NCBI GenBank assembly: GCA_007127715.1
Contig: SKYU01000055.1
Span: 1-40,077, forward strand
Length of the DNA stretch: 40,077 nt
From: Gammaproteobacteria bacterium
Lineage (GTDB): Bacteria; Pseudomonadota; Gammaproteobacteria; Steroidobacterales; PWYM01
Direction: 5' to 3'
The position numbers were made by a program, and so were the translations under genes. Shown here one piece after another: positions 20,476-30,174 of this stretch; within the stretch, counting starts at the first letter, position 1, and each line of letters opens with the position of its first letter. The notes beneath the pieces are model-generated. The model was not told the DNA's origin. It saw only the letters and a list, made by a program, of their open reading frames with translations, and ran no database searches.

Positions 20476-21594
20476 TTACCCCAGGTGCGCCTGGAGCAGG
20501 CGGTTGACCTGGCCGGCCGCCTCCATGTGGGGCATGTGGCCCACGGACGCCAGGCGTTCCACGCGGACATGCGCGGGCAGCCCGTCGGCATCGGCCGGAT
20601 CGGCGATCGCATCCTCGCGGCCCCAGATCACCAGCACCGGACGTGCCGGATCATCAAGCACACCGCGCAGCGAGACGGCCTGGCGGCCATCGGGAAAAAC
20701 GCCCGCCATCAGGGTCTCCAGCGCAGCCGTCACCCCGTCGAGGCGCTTGACCTTGAGAATATCGTTGATCATGTCGCGGGAGACCAGGGATTCGTCGCAG
20801 AACAGCTGTGCAAGTACCGGCTTCATGTCGCGGCGGCTCTGCCCGGCGATGAACCCCTGGAGGTAGCCGGCGTTGATGCCCGCCCCCAGCCCCGCCGGTG
20901 CCAGCAGCGCGAGTGATGCCACACGCTCGGGAGCACGGCGGGTGGCTTCCAGCACCACGCCCCCGCCCATGGAGTGTCCCGCGAGATGCGCACGGGGAAT
21001 CCCGAGTGCGTCGAGAAAGCCCAGCAGCAGTTCGGCGAGCGACGCCAACGTGCCCTCTCCGACGGCCTTGGTCGAGGCCCCGTGGCCTGGCAGGTCGAGC
21101 GCATATACCGGCCGGGTGCCAGCGAGTTCAGTCAGGTTGAACAGCCAGTTGTTCGCATCGCCACCGAAGCCATGCACCAGCACCAGGGGCGTCGCCTCGC
21201 CACTGCCGGCAGCCAGGTAGCTGATCCGTGCCCCGCCGACATCGATGCTCCGGGGACCTGCGCTGGCACCCTCGTCGGCATCGCCGCCGGGCACGAAACT
21301 CGCCTGGAAGTCGGCGACGAAGGCGTCGATCTCGGCCGCGTCCGGCGAGCTGCCCGGCTCGGCGATCACCGCAAGCAGCCCACCTACGGCAAGGGTCTCG
21401 CCCGGCTGGGCGACGATTCGCACCACCCGGCCGGCCACCGGGGACTCGACCGCATTGGCGATCTTGCTGGTCTCGACCTCCAGCAACTCGTCGCCGGGGG
21501 AGACCTCGTCTCCCTCGGCGACGTGCCACTCGACCACCGCCCCCTCTTCCATGGACAGGCCCCACTTCGGGACCTTGAGGGCCTGAAGACTCAT
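20476..21594 (-). CDS. acoC: AcoC-like E2: N-terminal lipoyl domain fused to alpha/beta hydrolase
   Basis: Lipoyl domain ELLEVETSKIANAVESP; hydrolase motifs VHGFGGDANNW, LAGHSMGGG, WGREDAIADP, GHMPHME. Start at ATG 21594. Confidence 0.88.
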   Translation of the reverse strand: MSLQALKVPKWGLSMEEGAVVEWHVAEGDEVSPGDELLEVETSKIANAVESPVAGRVVRIVAQPGETLAVGGLLAVIAEPGSSPDAAEIDAFVADFQASFVPGGDADEGASAGPRSIDVGGARISYLAAGSGEATPLVLVHGFGGDANNWLFNLTELAGTRPVYALDLPGHGASTKAVGEGTLASLAELLLGFLDALGIPRAHLAGHSMGGGVVLEATRRAPERVASLALLAPAGLGAGINAGYLQGFIAGQSRRDMKPVLAQLFCDESLVSRDMINDILKVKRLDGVTAALETLMAGVFPDGRQAVSLRGVLDDPARPVLVIWGREDAIADPADADGLPAHVRVERLASVGHMPHMEAAGQVNRLLQAHLG

Positions 21595-22619
21595 GCGGAC
21601 ATCCGTCGGGGCCGGGCTTCCAGCAGCTGGCGCACGGCCGTCTCGACCTTGGCAGGTGACGGGATGTAGGCGTCTTCCAGCGTCGGCGCAAACGGCACGG
21701 GTGTATGCGGCACGGTGACCTGGCGGATCGGGGCACGCAGGAATTCGAAGCCCTCCTGGGCGACCATGCCGGCGATGTCTCCCGCCAGCCCGCAACGCGC
21801 CGCGGATTCGTCGACGATCACCAGCCGGCCGGTTTTCTCGACGCTCTCGAGGATGGAATCGGTGTCGAGAGGCGAGCTGGTCCGCGGGTCGAGCACCTCG
21901 ACCGAAACACCCTCGCGGCCGAGCTTGTCGGCGACCTCATTGGCGATGTGAACCATGCGGGAGAAGGCGACGATGGTCACGTCATCGCCGTCGCGGGTGA
22001 AGTTCGCCTCGCCGAAGGGAATCGTGTAGGCCTCGTCCGGCACGTCGTCGGCGATGTCATAAAGAGCCTTGTGCTCGAAGAAAATGACCGGGTCATCATC
22101 GCGAATCGCCTGGATCATCAGGCCCTTCGCGTCGTAGGCGTTGGACGGAATCACGCACTTCAGTCCCGGCACGGCCGTGAACAGGTGATACAGCGACTGC
22201 GAGTGCTGCGCAGCGGCCCGGAAGCCGGCACCGATCATCGTGCGCAACACCATCGGCGTACGCGCCTTGCCGCCGAACATGTAACGGAACTTGGCGGCCT
22301 GGTTCATGATCTGGTCGAAGCACACGCCGACGAAGTCGACGAACATCAGCTCCGCCACAGGCCGCAGGCCGGTGGTCGCCGCGCCAGCCGCAGCCCCCAT
22401 GATCGCGGATTCGGAGATCGGCGTGTCGATCACCCGCTCGCGGCCGAACTCACCGATCAGCCCCTTGGTGACGCCCATCACGCCGCCATAGGCATCCTCC
22501 TCGCCGCTGCCGCCGGCACCGCCGGAGACATCCTCGCCGATGATGATGACATCGGGGTCGCGGGCCATCTCCTGACGCAGCGCCTCGTTGATCGCCTCGC
22601 GTATCGTCTTCTTCGCCAT
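21591..22619 (-). CDS. acoB: 2-oxo acid / acetoin dehydrogenase E1 beta subunit
   Basis: MAKKTIREAINEALRQEMARDPDVIIIGEDV, RVIDTPISESAIMGAAAGAA, FEHKALY, TPVPFAPTLEDAYIPS. Confidence 0.9.
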   Translation of the reverse strand: MAKKTIREAINEALRQEMARDPDVIIIGEDVSGGAGGSGEEDAYGGVMGVTKGLIGEFGRERVIDTPISESAIMGAAAGAATTGLRPVAELMFVDFVGVCFDQIMNQAAKFRYMFGGKARTPMVLRTMIGAGFRAAAQHSQSLYHLFTAVPGLKCVIPSNAYDAKGLMIQAIRDDDPVIFFEHKALYDIADDVPDEAYTIPFGEANFTRDGDDVTIVAFSRMVHIANEVADKLGREGVSVEVLDPRTSSPLDTDSILESVEKTGRLVIVDESAARCGLAGDIAGMVAQEGFEFLRAPIRQVTVPHTPVPFAPTLEDAYIPSPAKVETAVRQLLEARPRRMSA

Positions 22620-22631
22620 GGCCGAGCCCCC

Positions 22632-23603
22632 TCAGTAACTCACGTAGACATCGGTGGTCAGTTCACTCACCGGCGGATAGTCGGCCGCGCGCGCCTCGGC
22701 GACGGCCTCTTCGATCAGTTCGGCGACTTCCGCGTCGATGGCGTCGAGCTGGGCCTCCGTCAGGGTGCCTTCGCCGGTGACCCGGGCGCGGAATATCTTC
22801 ATGCAGTCACCCTCCTCGCGAATCCGCTTGAGTTCCTCGGCGGAACGGTAGGTCTGCGGGTCGCCCTCGTAGTGGCCGTAGAATCGCAGCGCCACGGCCT
22901 CGATGGCGCTTGGACCGCCGCCATTGCGCGCACGCTCGATCGCCTCGCCGGCCGCCTCGGCCACGGCGAAGAAATCGGTACCATCGACACGCACGGCAGG
23001 CATGCCAAAGCCCGCGGCCCGCCCGGCGATATCCCTGGACCCTACCGCGTAGTCCGCCCCGGTGCCCTCGCCGTAGCCGTTGTTCTCGACCACGAACAGC
23101 ACTGGCAGCTTCAGCACCACGGCCATGTTCATGGCCTCGAAGGTCGTACCCTGGTTGGAACCGCCATCGCCGGTGAACGAGACCGCGCAGTGGCGGGTCT
23201 TCTTCGTCTTGGCCGTGAGCGCCGCACCGACCGCAAGCGGGGGATTGCCACCGACGATGGCGTTGGCCCCGAGCATGCCCTGGGAGAGATCGGCGATGTG
23301 CATGGACCCACCCTTCCCGGCGCACAGCCCGCCCTGCTTGCCGAAGATCTCCTTCATCATGCCCTTCACGTCGCAGAGCTTGGCAATGCAGTGGCCATGC
23401 CCGCGATGCGTCGAGCCGATGTAGTCCTTCTCGCTCAGATGGATGCACACCCCTGTGGCGATGGCCTCCTGGCCGGCGTACAGGTGCACGAACCCGGGAA
23501 TGTCGCCGGTGGTGTTCTCGGCATGGATACGCTCCTCGAAGTCGCGGATGGTGCGCATCCGCCGGTAGGCATCGAGCAGCTGGGACTCGCTGAAGGTCGT
23601 CAT
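22632..23603 (-). CDS. acoA: 2-oxo acid / acetoin dehydrogenase E1 alpha subunit
   Basis: HLYAGQEAIATGVC, HRGHGHCIAKL, GKGGSMHIAD, TGDGGSNQGTTFEAMNMAVVLKLPVLFVVENNGYGEGT (ThDP-binding motif). Confidence 0.92.
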   Translation of the reverse strand: MTTFSESQLLDAYRRMRTIRDFEERIHAENTTGDIPGFVHLYAGQEAIATGVCIHLSEKDYIGSTHRGHGHCIAKLCDVKGMMKEIFGKQGGLCAGKGGSMHIADLSQGMLGANAIVGGNPPLAVGAALTAKTKKTRHCAVSFTGDGGSNQGTTFEAMNMAVVLKLPVLFVVENNGYGEGTGADYAVGSRDIAGRAAGFGMPAVRVDGTDFFAVAEAAGEAIERARNGGGPSAIEAVALRFYGHYEGDPQTYRSAEELKRIREEGDCMKIFRARVTGEGTLTEAQLDAIDAEVAELIEEAVAEARAADYPPVSELTTDVYVSY

Positions 23604-23653
23604 CTTGGCTCCCCCGTGAGGCGCTCCGGACCCCGCCGGGCGCGCGCTGAAAA

Positions 23654-23671
23654 ACAGACTGACTCGTCGGT
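23654..23671 (-). promoter_or_regulatory. Imperfect palindromic operator candidate upstream of acoA
   Basis: Minus strand ACCGACGAGTCAGTCTGT, i.e. AC-n-GAC-n6-GTC-n-GT, in the 137-bp amidase/acoA gap. Confidence 0.35.
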
Positions 23672-23740
23672 TTTTTCCGATTTCAACCGCCGCCCGGAGG
23701 GCTTGTCAAGCGGCCGCGGCGAACGCCGGCGCCAGGCCCT

Positions 23741-25186
23741 TCAATCCAGCGGCGGTGGCCGCCAGCCCCCGAGCAGGGCGTGTACCTGCCGGGCGATGGC
23801 CAGCAAGCGGAAATCGCCGTGACGGGGTCCGATCAGCTGGAGGCCGACCGGCAGGCCGGAGGCCTGATCGATGCCCGCCGGGAGTACCGTCGCAGGCAGC
23901 CCGAGCAGCGACGGCAGGGCGATCCAGAACGCCTGGGTCATCCAGGGCTGGGCCCGCCCCCCCAGCACGACCTGGCGTCGCGCAACCGGCGTGGCCTCGT
24001 GCGGCCAGGCGGACCGGTGGAGCACCGGGCAGACCAGCGCATCGTGGGTCTCGAAGACCCGGGCGACCTGGTCGGCCAACGCAAGGCGTTCCTCCTGGAG
24101 ACCCAGCCAGCTGCGATGGGACAGTGTCGCACCCAGCGCCATGGCGCCCGGCAGCCCCCGACCCTCCGCCGACAGGGTCGCCGCGCTTCCGGCCAGGCGC
24201 CCGAGCAGGCTGTCGGGAAACTCGACGCTCATCGCCGCATACATCAGTCGCAGGAAGAGCTCGAACATCCGGCCGGCGTCTTCCACGGGCAGGCAGGGCG
24301 CGGTCGTCACGCCGGCGCCCTCCAGGCGCCGAACCGCCGCAGCCAGCACCTCGGCCACCCCCGGCTCCGGAGGGCTCTCGGGCGCCTCGAGCCACAGACC
24401 GAGCTTCAGCGCCTCGGGCTCGGCTGACCGGCCGGGGCGGCCCAGGCGGCCCGCAGCCCCAGGCGCGAGCAGCACCTCGAGCGCAAGCGCCAGATCACCG
24501 GGATCGCGCGCCAGCGGGCCGGCCGCGAGCATGTCCATCGGCACGCGTCGCCCCGGTTGCCCGGCGAGCTGACCGAGTGCGCTCACCGCCCCCGTGGAGG
24601 GCCGGTGCGCGACGATCCCGCAGCAGTGCGCGGGGATCCGCAGCGAGCCCGCAAGATCGGTTCCGAGTTCCAGCGGCACCAGGCCTGCGGCGACCGCGGC
24701 TGCCGCACCCCCGCTGGAACCGCCCGCGTTGTGCCCGATCCGCCATGGCGTGGACGTGGGCCCGAACAGCGGGTTGTCGGTCTGGATGTCGCCCCCGAAC
24801 TGCGGGGCGTTGGTCTTGCCGAGCACGATGGCGCCGGCCTCGACGAGACGACGGACGGCAGGCGCATGCCGTCCTGGTCGATAGTCACGATACTTTTCGG
24901 CCCCCGAGGTACAGACGAAGCCTGCAACCTCCAGGGTGTCCTTGATGGTCACGGGCAGGCCATGCAGCGGGCCGAGTTCGGCGTTGTGGGCCCGGGCGCG
25001 ATCCGCCTGGTCGGCGGCGGCGCGCGCCGACACGGCATCCAGCGCGACCACGGCGCCAAGTGCGCCACCATGCCGGGCGATGCGCTCCAGACACAGCTCG
25101 ACGAGGTCGCGACTGCTCGTCTCGCCAGCCTCCATCAGTGCCAGCCATTCGCCTGCGGACCGGTAATGCAACGGCACAGTCATCAC
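23741..25186 (-). CDS. Amidase signature family enzyme
   Basis: LPVTIKDTLEVAG (Lys), GHNAGGSSGGAAAAVAAG (cis-Ser), GTDLAGSLRIPAHCCG (Ser nucleophile). Confidence 0.92.
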   Translation of the reverse strand: MMTVPLHYRSAGEWLALMEAGETSSRDLVELCLERIARHGGALGAVVALDAVSARAAADQADRARAHNAELGPLHGLPVTIKDTLEVAGFVCTSGAEKYRDYRPGRHAPAVRRLVEAGAIVLGKTNAPQFGGDIQTDNPLFGPTSTPWRIGHNAGGSSGGAAAAVAAGLVPLELGTDLAGSLRIPAHCCGIVAHRPSTGAVSALGQLAGQPGRRVPMDMLAAGPLARDPGDLALALEVLLAPGAAGRLGRPGRSAEPEALKLGLWLEAPESPPEPGVAEVLAAAVRRLEGAGVTTAPCLPVEDAGRMFELFLRLMYAAMSVEFPDSLLGRLAGSAATLSAEGRGLPGAMALGATLSHRSWLGLQEERLALADQVARVFETHDALVCPVLHRSAWPHEATPVARRQVVLGGRAQPWMTQAFWIALPSLLGLPATVLPAGIDQASGLPVGLQLIGPRHGDFRLLAIARQVHALLGGWRPPPLD

Positions 25187-25215
25187 GCCACGATACCACT
25201 GCCGGCGGCGTTACA

Positions 25216-26931
25216 ATGGCGCCATGCGCCGACGCCGCCGCGCCCGCTGCCCGTCCACACCACCCCGGGATCGCCTTGTCCGTCCGTACAGACCCCTCCA
25301 CCGCGCCCTCCGGCCCTCCGGGCACGCCACCCGCCGGCGCGCTCGCACCGCTGCGCCGGCCCGTCTTCCGCGCCATGTGGATCGCCATTTTCATTTCCAC
25401 ACTGGGCGGCTGGATGCACGAGGTGGGTGCCGGCTGGCTGATGGCCTCGCTCGAGCCGGACCCGTTCATGGTGGCGCTGGTGCAGGCGGCCGTGGTGCTG
25501 CCGGGCTTCTTTCTCGCCCTGCCCGCGGGCGCGCTGGCCGACATCATCGACCGTCGGATCTACCTGCTCTCGGTGATGAGCTGGCTGGTGCTGGTCACCG
25601 GTCTGCTCGGCGTGCTGACGCTGCTGGGACTGGTGGACGCGCGCCTGCTGCTGCTGCTGACCTTCGGCATGGGGGTGGGTATCGCGATGATGCTGCCGGC
25701 GTTCAACGCGGTCATTCCGGATCTCGTGCCGCGTCATGAACTGACGGCCGCGCTGACCCTGAACAACATCGCCGCCAACTCGACGCGCGCCCTCGGGCCC
25801 ATGCTCGCAGGTTTCCTGATCGCACTGGCCGGGCCTGCCGTGGTGTTCCTGTACAACTCCGTCAGTTACCTCGCACTGATGGCCGTGCTCATCCCCTGGC
25901 GCAATACCCAGCCACGCAGTGCCCTGCCCAGCGAGCGGTTCTTCGGCGCCATGCGCACCGGGCTGAAGTTCGCGGCCCAGTCGCCGGCGCTGAAGGTGGT
26001 GCTGCTCAAGGCCGTGGCGTTCTTCGTGATGGCCAGCCCGCTCTGGGCCTTCCTGCCGCTGATCGTCAAGGAACAGCTCGGCGCGGGACCGCAGACCTTC
26101 GGCGCGCTGTTCGGTGCCGCCGGACTGGGCGCCGTGCTCGGCGGTCTCAATCTCACCCGGCTGCGTCGCCGCTTCAGCGGTGACCAGATCGTGGCTGCGG
26201 CAACCTTCGCGATGATATTCGGGCTGTCCGGGCTGGCCCTGCTCCCCAATGCCTACAGTCTGGCCGGCGCCATGCTGATCGCCGGGGCGGCGTGGGTCTG
26301 CGTGGTCTCGACCCTGCAGGTCTCGGCCCAGCTCGCATTGCCCCACTGGGTGCGCGCACGCGGCATCGCGCTGTTTCTGACGACGTTCATGGGCTCGATG
26401 GCCTTCGGGGCCGCCGCCTGGGGACGGCTGGCCTCGGTGACCAGCATCCCCACGGCACTGTTCTGTGCCTGCGCTTTCGGCCTGGTCGCCTGGCTGCTGA
26501 CCGCCCGCCTGACGCTGGCCCGCCACGCCGGAGAGGACCGCTCGCCGACCGATCCCACGCCCGACCCGCTGCTCGACGCGCCGGTCGCGCTGGACCGCGG
26601 TCCGGTGATGGTCGAGATCAGCTACCGGGTCGAGCCGCAGCATGCCCAGGCGTTCCAGCGCGCCATGCGGGACATGCGACGCATGCGCCTGCGCAACGGC
26701 GCGCTGAGCTGGAACCTGTTCCAGGATGCCGCCGATCAGCACCTGTGGATGGAGGTGTTCGTCGACGAGACCTGGCTGTCCCACCTGCGCCAGCACCACC
26801 GCCTGACCGTCGAGGACCGCGCGATCAAGGCGCGCGCCGAGAGTTTCCATGAAGGGGCAAGCCCGCCGCCGACGCGCCACATGGTCGCGCGCAATCCCTC
26901 GAAGCGGCGCCGTCGCTGGCAGCTGTTCTGA
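25216..26931 (+). CDS. MFS transporter of the MFS_3 (DUF894/EntS-like) type with C-terminal ABM-like domain
   Basis: PVFRAMWIAIFISTLGGWMHEVGAGWLMASL, ALPAGALADIIDRR, NSTRALGPMLAGFL; C-terminal VEISYRVEPQHAQAFQRAMRDMRRMRLRNGALSWNLFQDAADQHLWMEVFVDETW. Exact start uncertain (ATG 25216 or TTG near 25276). Confidence 0.85.
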   Translation: MAPCADAAAPAARPHHPGIALSVRTDPSTAPSGPPGTPPAGALAPLRRPVFRAMWIAIFISTLGGWMHEVGAGWLMASLEPDPFMVALVQAAVVLPGFFLALPAGALADIIDRRIYLLSVMSWLVLVTGLLGVLTLLGLVDARLLLLLTFGMGVGIAMMLPAFNAVIPDLVPRHELTAALTLNNIAANSTRALGPMLAGFLIALAGPAVVFLYNSVSYLALMAVLIPWRNTQPRSALPSERFFGAMRTGLKFAAQSPALKVVLLKAVAFFVMASPLWAFLPLIVKEQLGAGPQTFGALFGAAGLGAVLGGLNLTRLRRRFSGDQIVAAATFAMIFGLSGLALLPNAYSLAGAMLIAGAAWVCVVSTLQVSAQLALPHWVRARGIALFLTTFMGSMAFGAAAWGRLASVTSIPTALFCACAFGLVAWLLTARLTLARHAGEDRSPTDPTPDPLLDAPVALDRGPVMVEISYRVEPQHAQAFQRAMRDMRRMRLRNGALSWNLFQDAADQHLWMEVFVDETWLSHLRQHHRLTVEDRAIKARAESFHEGASPPPTRHMVARNPSKRRRRWQLF

Positions 26932-26934
26932 GTC

Positions 26935-27558
26935 ATGCCGCCCGACCGGCAAGCGCGCACGCGACGGGGAGACTGTGCCGTGGTGCTGCTCGCGGCCGGC
27001 GCCTCCCGGCGCATGGGCCGTCCGAAGCCGTTCCTTCGCCGCGGCGGCCTGCCACTGCTTGCCCGGCAGCTGCGTCTGGCGGACCGCGGCCTGCCTGGCC
27101 TCGAGGGACGCCAACGGGTGGTGGTCACCGGGGCGAATCGTTTTGCCGTAGCCCGCGCGGCGGCCCGTCACGGCGCCCGCGTCTGCCACAACCCGGACTG
27201 GCGGCAGGGCATGGGCCGTTCTCTGGCCCGAGGCGTGGCGGCCCTCGTCCCGGGAACGGCCGTGCTGGTTCTCACCGTCGACCAGCACCTGCTCACGGCA
27301 CAGGATCTGCAGCGTCTGCACGAGGCGTGGCGCCGGACACCGTGGCGCCCGGCCGCCGCGGTCTACGGACCGGCCGACGCGCCCCGCCCGGGCGTGCCGG
27401 CCATCCTGCCAGCCGGTTGGCGGGCCCGGCTCCTGCGGCTGTCCGGCGACCGTGGCGCAGCCCCGCTGCTGCGCACCGCAGGGCGACGCCTGACACGGGT
27501 CCCCCTGGCGCGGGCGGCGGTGGATGCCGACCGGCCCGAGGACTGGCCCTGGCATTGA
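26935..27558 (+). CDS. MobA/MocA-like NTP transferase (molybdenum cofactor cytidylyl/guanylyltransferase family)
   Basis: VVLLAAGASRRMGRPKPFLRRGGLPLLARQL nucleotidyltransferase start; VLTVDQHLLTAQDL. Confidence 0.82.
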   Translation: MPPDRQARTRRGDCAVVLLAAGASRRMGRPKPFLRRGGLPLLARQLRLADRGLPGLEGRQRVVVTGANRFAVARAAARHGARVCHNPDWRQGMGRSLARGVAALVPGTAVLVLTVDQHLLTAQDLQRLHEAWRRTPWRPAAAVYGPADAPRPGVPAILPAGWRARLLRLSGDRGAAPLLRTAGRRLTRVPLARAAVDADRPEDWPWH

Positions 27559-27576
27559 TGCGGAACGCGGTCGGTC

Positions 27577-28023
27577 TCAGCGGTGGGCGTGGACGTGGCC
27601 TGCAGCGCAGCCGGCACAGTTCACCCAGCCGGAATCACCGTCCACGTAGAACTCCTTCTTCCAGATGGGCAGCCGCGTCTTGACCTCGTCGATGATGTAG
27701 CGGCAGGCCTCGAAGGCCGCGGCACGATGGCGGGAGGCGACGCCGACCCAGACCGCGATCTCGCCGAGTGCGAGGTCGCCCGCCCGGTGATGACAGGCGG
27801 CATCGAGGATCTCGAAGCGCCCCAGCGCTTCCTGCAGGATCCGCTCGCCCTCCTTCACCGCGAGGCGCTCGTGCACCTCGTAGTGCAGACCGGTAACCGC
27901 GCGCCCTTCATTGTGGTCCCGCACCCAGCCCTCGAAGGCGACGAAACCTCCGGCGCGCACGTCACGCAGGCTGGCCTTCAGGGCTTCCGGGTCGAGCGGG
28001 CGGGTGTCGATACGGCAGTGCAT
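27577..28023 (-). CDS. moaE: Molybdopterin synthase catalytic subunit
   Basis: GGFVAFEGWVRDHNEGRAVTGLHYEVHE, HRAGDLALGEIAVWVGVASRHRAAAFEACRYIIDEVKTRLPIWKKEFYVDG. Start at ATG 28023. Confidence 0.95.
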   Translation of the reverse strand: MHCRIDTRPLDPEALKASLRDVRAGGFVAFEGWVRDHNEGRAVTGLHYEVHERLAVKEGERILQEALGRFEILDAACHHRAGDLALGEIAVWVGVASRHRAAAFEACRYIIDEVKTRLPIWKKEFYVDGDSGWVNCAGCAAGHVHAHR

Positions 28024-28061
28024 GGCCGTCTCCTGGTGGGGACGCGGGCGGGAAGGCCGGC

Positions 28062-28304
28062 TCAGCCGCCGGCCACCGGTGGAAAGAACAGCACCTGGTC
28101 GCCATCGGCCAGCAGCGTCTCCCAGGGCGCGAGTTCGTCGTTGACCGCCACCTTGCAGCGCTCGCGCGGATCTGCGAACCCGTGACGCAGCGCGCACTCG
28201 CCAAACAGCTCCCCGACGCTGGCGGCCCGGGTCTCGAGCTGCTCGCCCGACAACCCGGCCTGCTCGCGGAACACCGCGAAATATTCCACCGACACACGCT
28301 TCAC
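28062..28304 (-). CDS. moaD: Molybdopterin synthase sulfur carrier subunit
   Basis: [19 protein letters not shown]...[27 protein letters not shown] with C-terminal GG. GTG start at 28304 overlapping the moaC stop. Confidence 0.93.
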   Translation of the reverse strand: MKRVSVEYFAVFREQAGLSGEQLETRAASVGELFGECALRHGFADPRERCKVAVNDELAPWETLLADGDQVLFFPPVAGG

Positions 28305-28834
28305 GACGCCACCTCCCCGGGCGCCGCAGCGGCGGCCTCGCGATCGACCGCACGACGCCCGCCGCGTTTCGCGAGCAGGCGCGTGCAGCGGATCTCGATG
28401 TCGTGGGAGAGCGCCTTGCACATGTCGTAGACCGTCAGTGCGGCGACGCTGGCGCCGGTCAGTGCTTCCATCTCGACGCCGGTGCGATGGGTGACGGCGA
28501 CGCTGCAACGGACCGATAACGTGCACGCGTCCAGCCAGTCGATGACGATACGGCAGTCCTCCAGCGGCAGCGGATGACAGAACGGCACGAGCTCGTGAGT
28601 CCGCTTCGCCGCCATGACGCCGGCGATGATGGCGGTATGGATGACCGGCCCCTTGCGGGTGACCGGCTCCACCCCCTCGCGCAGGACCTCCGCGACCGGT
28701 GCCGGGAACACGACCTGCGCCTCGGCCACGGCTTCCCGGCGGGTCACCGACTTGCCGCCGATGTCCACCATGCTCGGGCGCCCCTGTGCATCCACGTGGC
28801 TCAGGCTGCCCGTTCCCACCGTCGGTTCCGTCAT
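28301..28834 (-). CDS. moaC: Cyclic pyranopterin monophosphate synthase
   Basis: [68 protein letters not shown]. Confidence 0.96.
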   Translation of the reverse strand: MTEPTVGTGSLSHVDAQGRPSMVDIGGKSVTRREAVAEAQVVFPAPVAEVLREGVEPVTRKGPVIHTAIIAGVMAAKRTHELVPFCHPLPLEDCRIVIDWLDACTLSVRCSVAVTHRTGVEMEALTGASVAALTVYDMCKALSHDIEIRCTRLLAKRGGRRAVDREAAAAAPGEVAS

Positions 28835-28941
28835 CGACTCTCCCGCTCCGTCATGGCGCCGTGCGCGCCGCCCGCAGACGTCGTGTAGACTACCTGAACA
28901 GTTGACTTCTGCGAATTCGAAGGCACAGGGAAGGCATCGAC

Positions 28942-30147
28942 ATGGATCTCAACTTCAGCGATGCGGATCTCGCATTCCGCAACGAAGTCCGCGAATTCCT
29001 GCGCACCGGTTACCCCGCCGACATCCGGGAGAAGATGGACCGCGGCATCCGTCTGGGCCGGGAGGACTTCCTGCGCTGGCAGCAGTGCCTCCATGCCCGC
29101 GGCTGGGCCGCCCCCAACTGGCCGGTGGAGTATGGCGGCACCGGCTGGAGCGCCACCCAGAAATACATCTTCACCACCGAACTGGCCCTGGCCAATACGC
29201 CGACCATCATGCCCTTCGGGCTGTCGATGGTCGGCCCGGTAATCTACACCTACGGCAGCGAGGCGCAGAAGCAGCGTTTCCTGCCCGACATCCTCGCCAG
29301 CCGCGTCTGGTGGTGCCAGGGCTACTCCGAGCCAGGTGCCGGTTCCGACCTGGCGAGCCTCAAGACCCGCGCCGAACGCGATGGCGACCACTATGTCATC
29401 AACGGCACCAAGACCTGGACCACGCTGGGCCAGTTCGCCGACTGGATCTTCCTGCTGGCCCGGACCTCCACGGACGTCAGCCGCAAGCAGGAGGGCATCA
29501 GCTTCATCCTGGCTGACATGACCACGCCTGGCATCAGCGTGCGCCCCATCATCACCATCGACGGCGAGCACGAAGTCAACGAAGTGCACTTCGAGAACGT
29601 CCGTGTACCGGTGGAGAACCTGGTGGGCGAAGAGGGTCGCGGCTGGACCTACGGCAAGGTCCTGCTGCAGCACGAGCGTGCCGGGATCGCCGCGGTAGCC
29701 CGCTCGAAGTACCGGCTGGACACGCTCAAGCGCCTGGCCTCGGAAGCACCCGAGGGTGGCACGGCACTGATGGATGACCCGGTGTTCCGGCGCAAGGTCG
29801 CCACCGTCGAGATCGAACTGCTCGCGCTGGAATACACCGATCTGCGTACCCTGGCTGCCGTGGCCACCGGCGGGGCTCCGGGGCCGGAATCCTCGATTCT
29901 CAAGATCAAGGGCACCGAAGTGCAGCAGGCGATTGACGAGCTCTACGTGGAAGCGGCGGGCTGCTACGCCTTTCCGTTCACGCCGGAGCTGTTCACCTCG
30001 CCGGACATCCCGGACAGCACCCGGATCGGCCCGGCATGGGCCGCCGATACCGCGCCGCACTATTTCAACGGCCGAAAGGTGTCGATCTATGGCGGCACCA
30101 ACGAAATCCAGAAAAACATCATCGCCAAGGCCGTGCTCGGCCTCTGA
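28942..30147 (+). CDS. Acyl-CoA dehydrogenase (large subunit-like)
   Basis: [71 protein letters not shown]. Confidence 0.94.
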   Translation: MDLNFSDADLAFRNEVREFLRTGYPADIREKMDRGIRLGREDFLRWQQCLHARGWAAPNWPVEYGGTGWSATQKYIFTTELALANTPTIMPFGLSMVGPVIYTYGSEAQKQRFLPDILASRVWWCQGYSEPGAGSDLASLKTRAERDGDHYVINGTKTWTTLGQFADWIFLLARTSTDVSRKQEGISFILADMTTPGISVRPIITIDGEHEVNEVHFENVRVPVENLVGEEGRGWTYGKVLLQHERAGIAAVARSKYRLDTLKRLASEAPEGGTALMDDPVFRRKVATVEIELLALEYTDLRTLAAVATGGAPGPESSILKIKGTEVQQAIDELYVEAAGCYAFPFTPELFTSPDIPDSTRIGPAWAADTAPHYFNGRKVSIYGGTNEIQKNIIAKAVLGL

Positions 30148-30174
30148 GGCAGGACGCCGACAGGAGATCCGCAC

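Noticed and set aside
21705-23822. 705-aa plus-strand ORF antisense to acoA/acoB
   Set aside because: Shadow ORF with no domain signal.
26590-26931. Fused C-terminal ABM-like domain on the MFS transporter as a novel fusion
   Set aside because: This architecture is what I expect for MFS_3/DUF894 family members, so not considered novel.
25183-27555. 790-aa minus-strand ORF antisense to the MFS and MocA-like genes
   Set aside because: Composition (Gln/His/Arg/Gly-rich, no recognisable fold) is the usual antisense artefact of a high-GC coding frame; the plus-strand products are clearly recognisable.
28885-28893. GTAG-A-CTAC palindrome in the moaC/acyl-CoA dehydrogenase divergent region
   Set aside because: Short, not placed on a convincing promoter on either strand.
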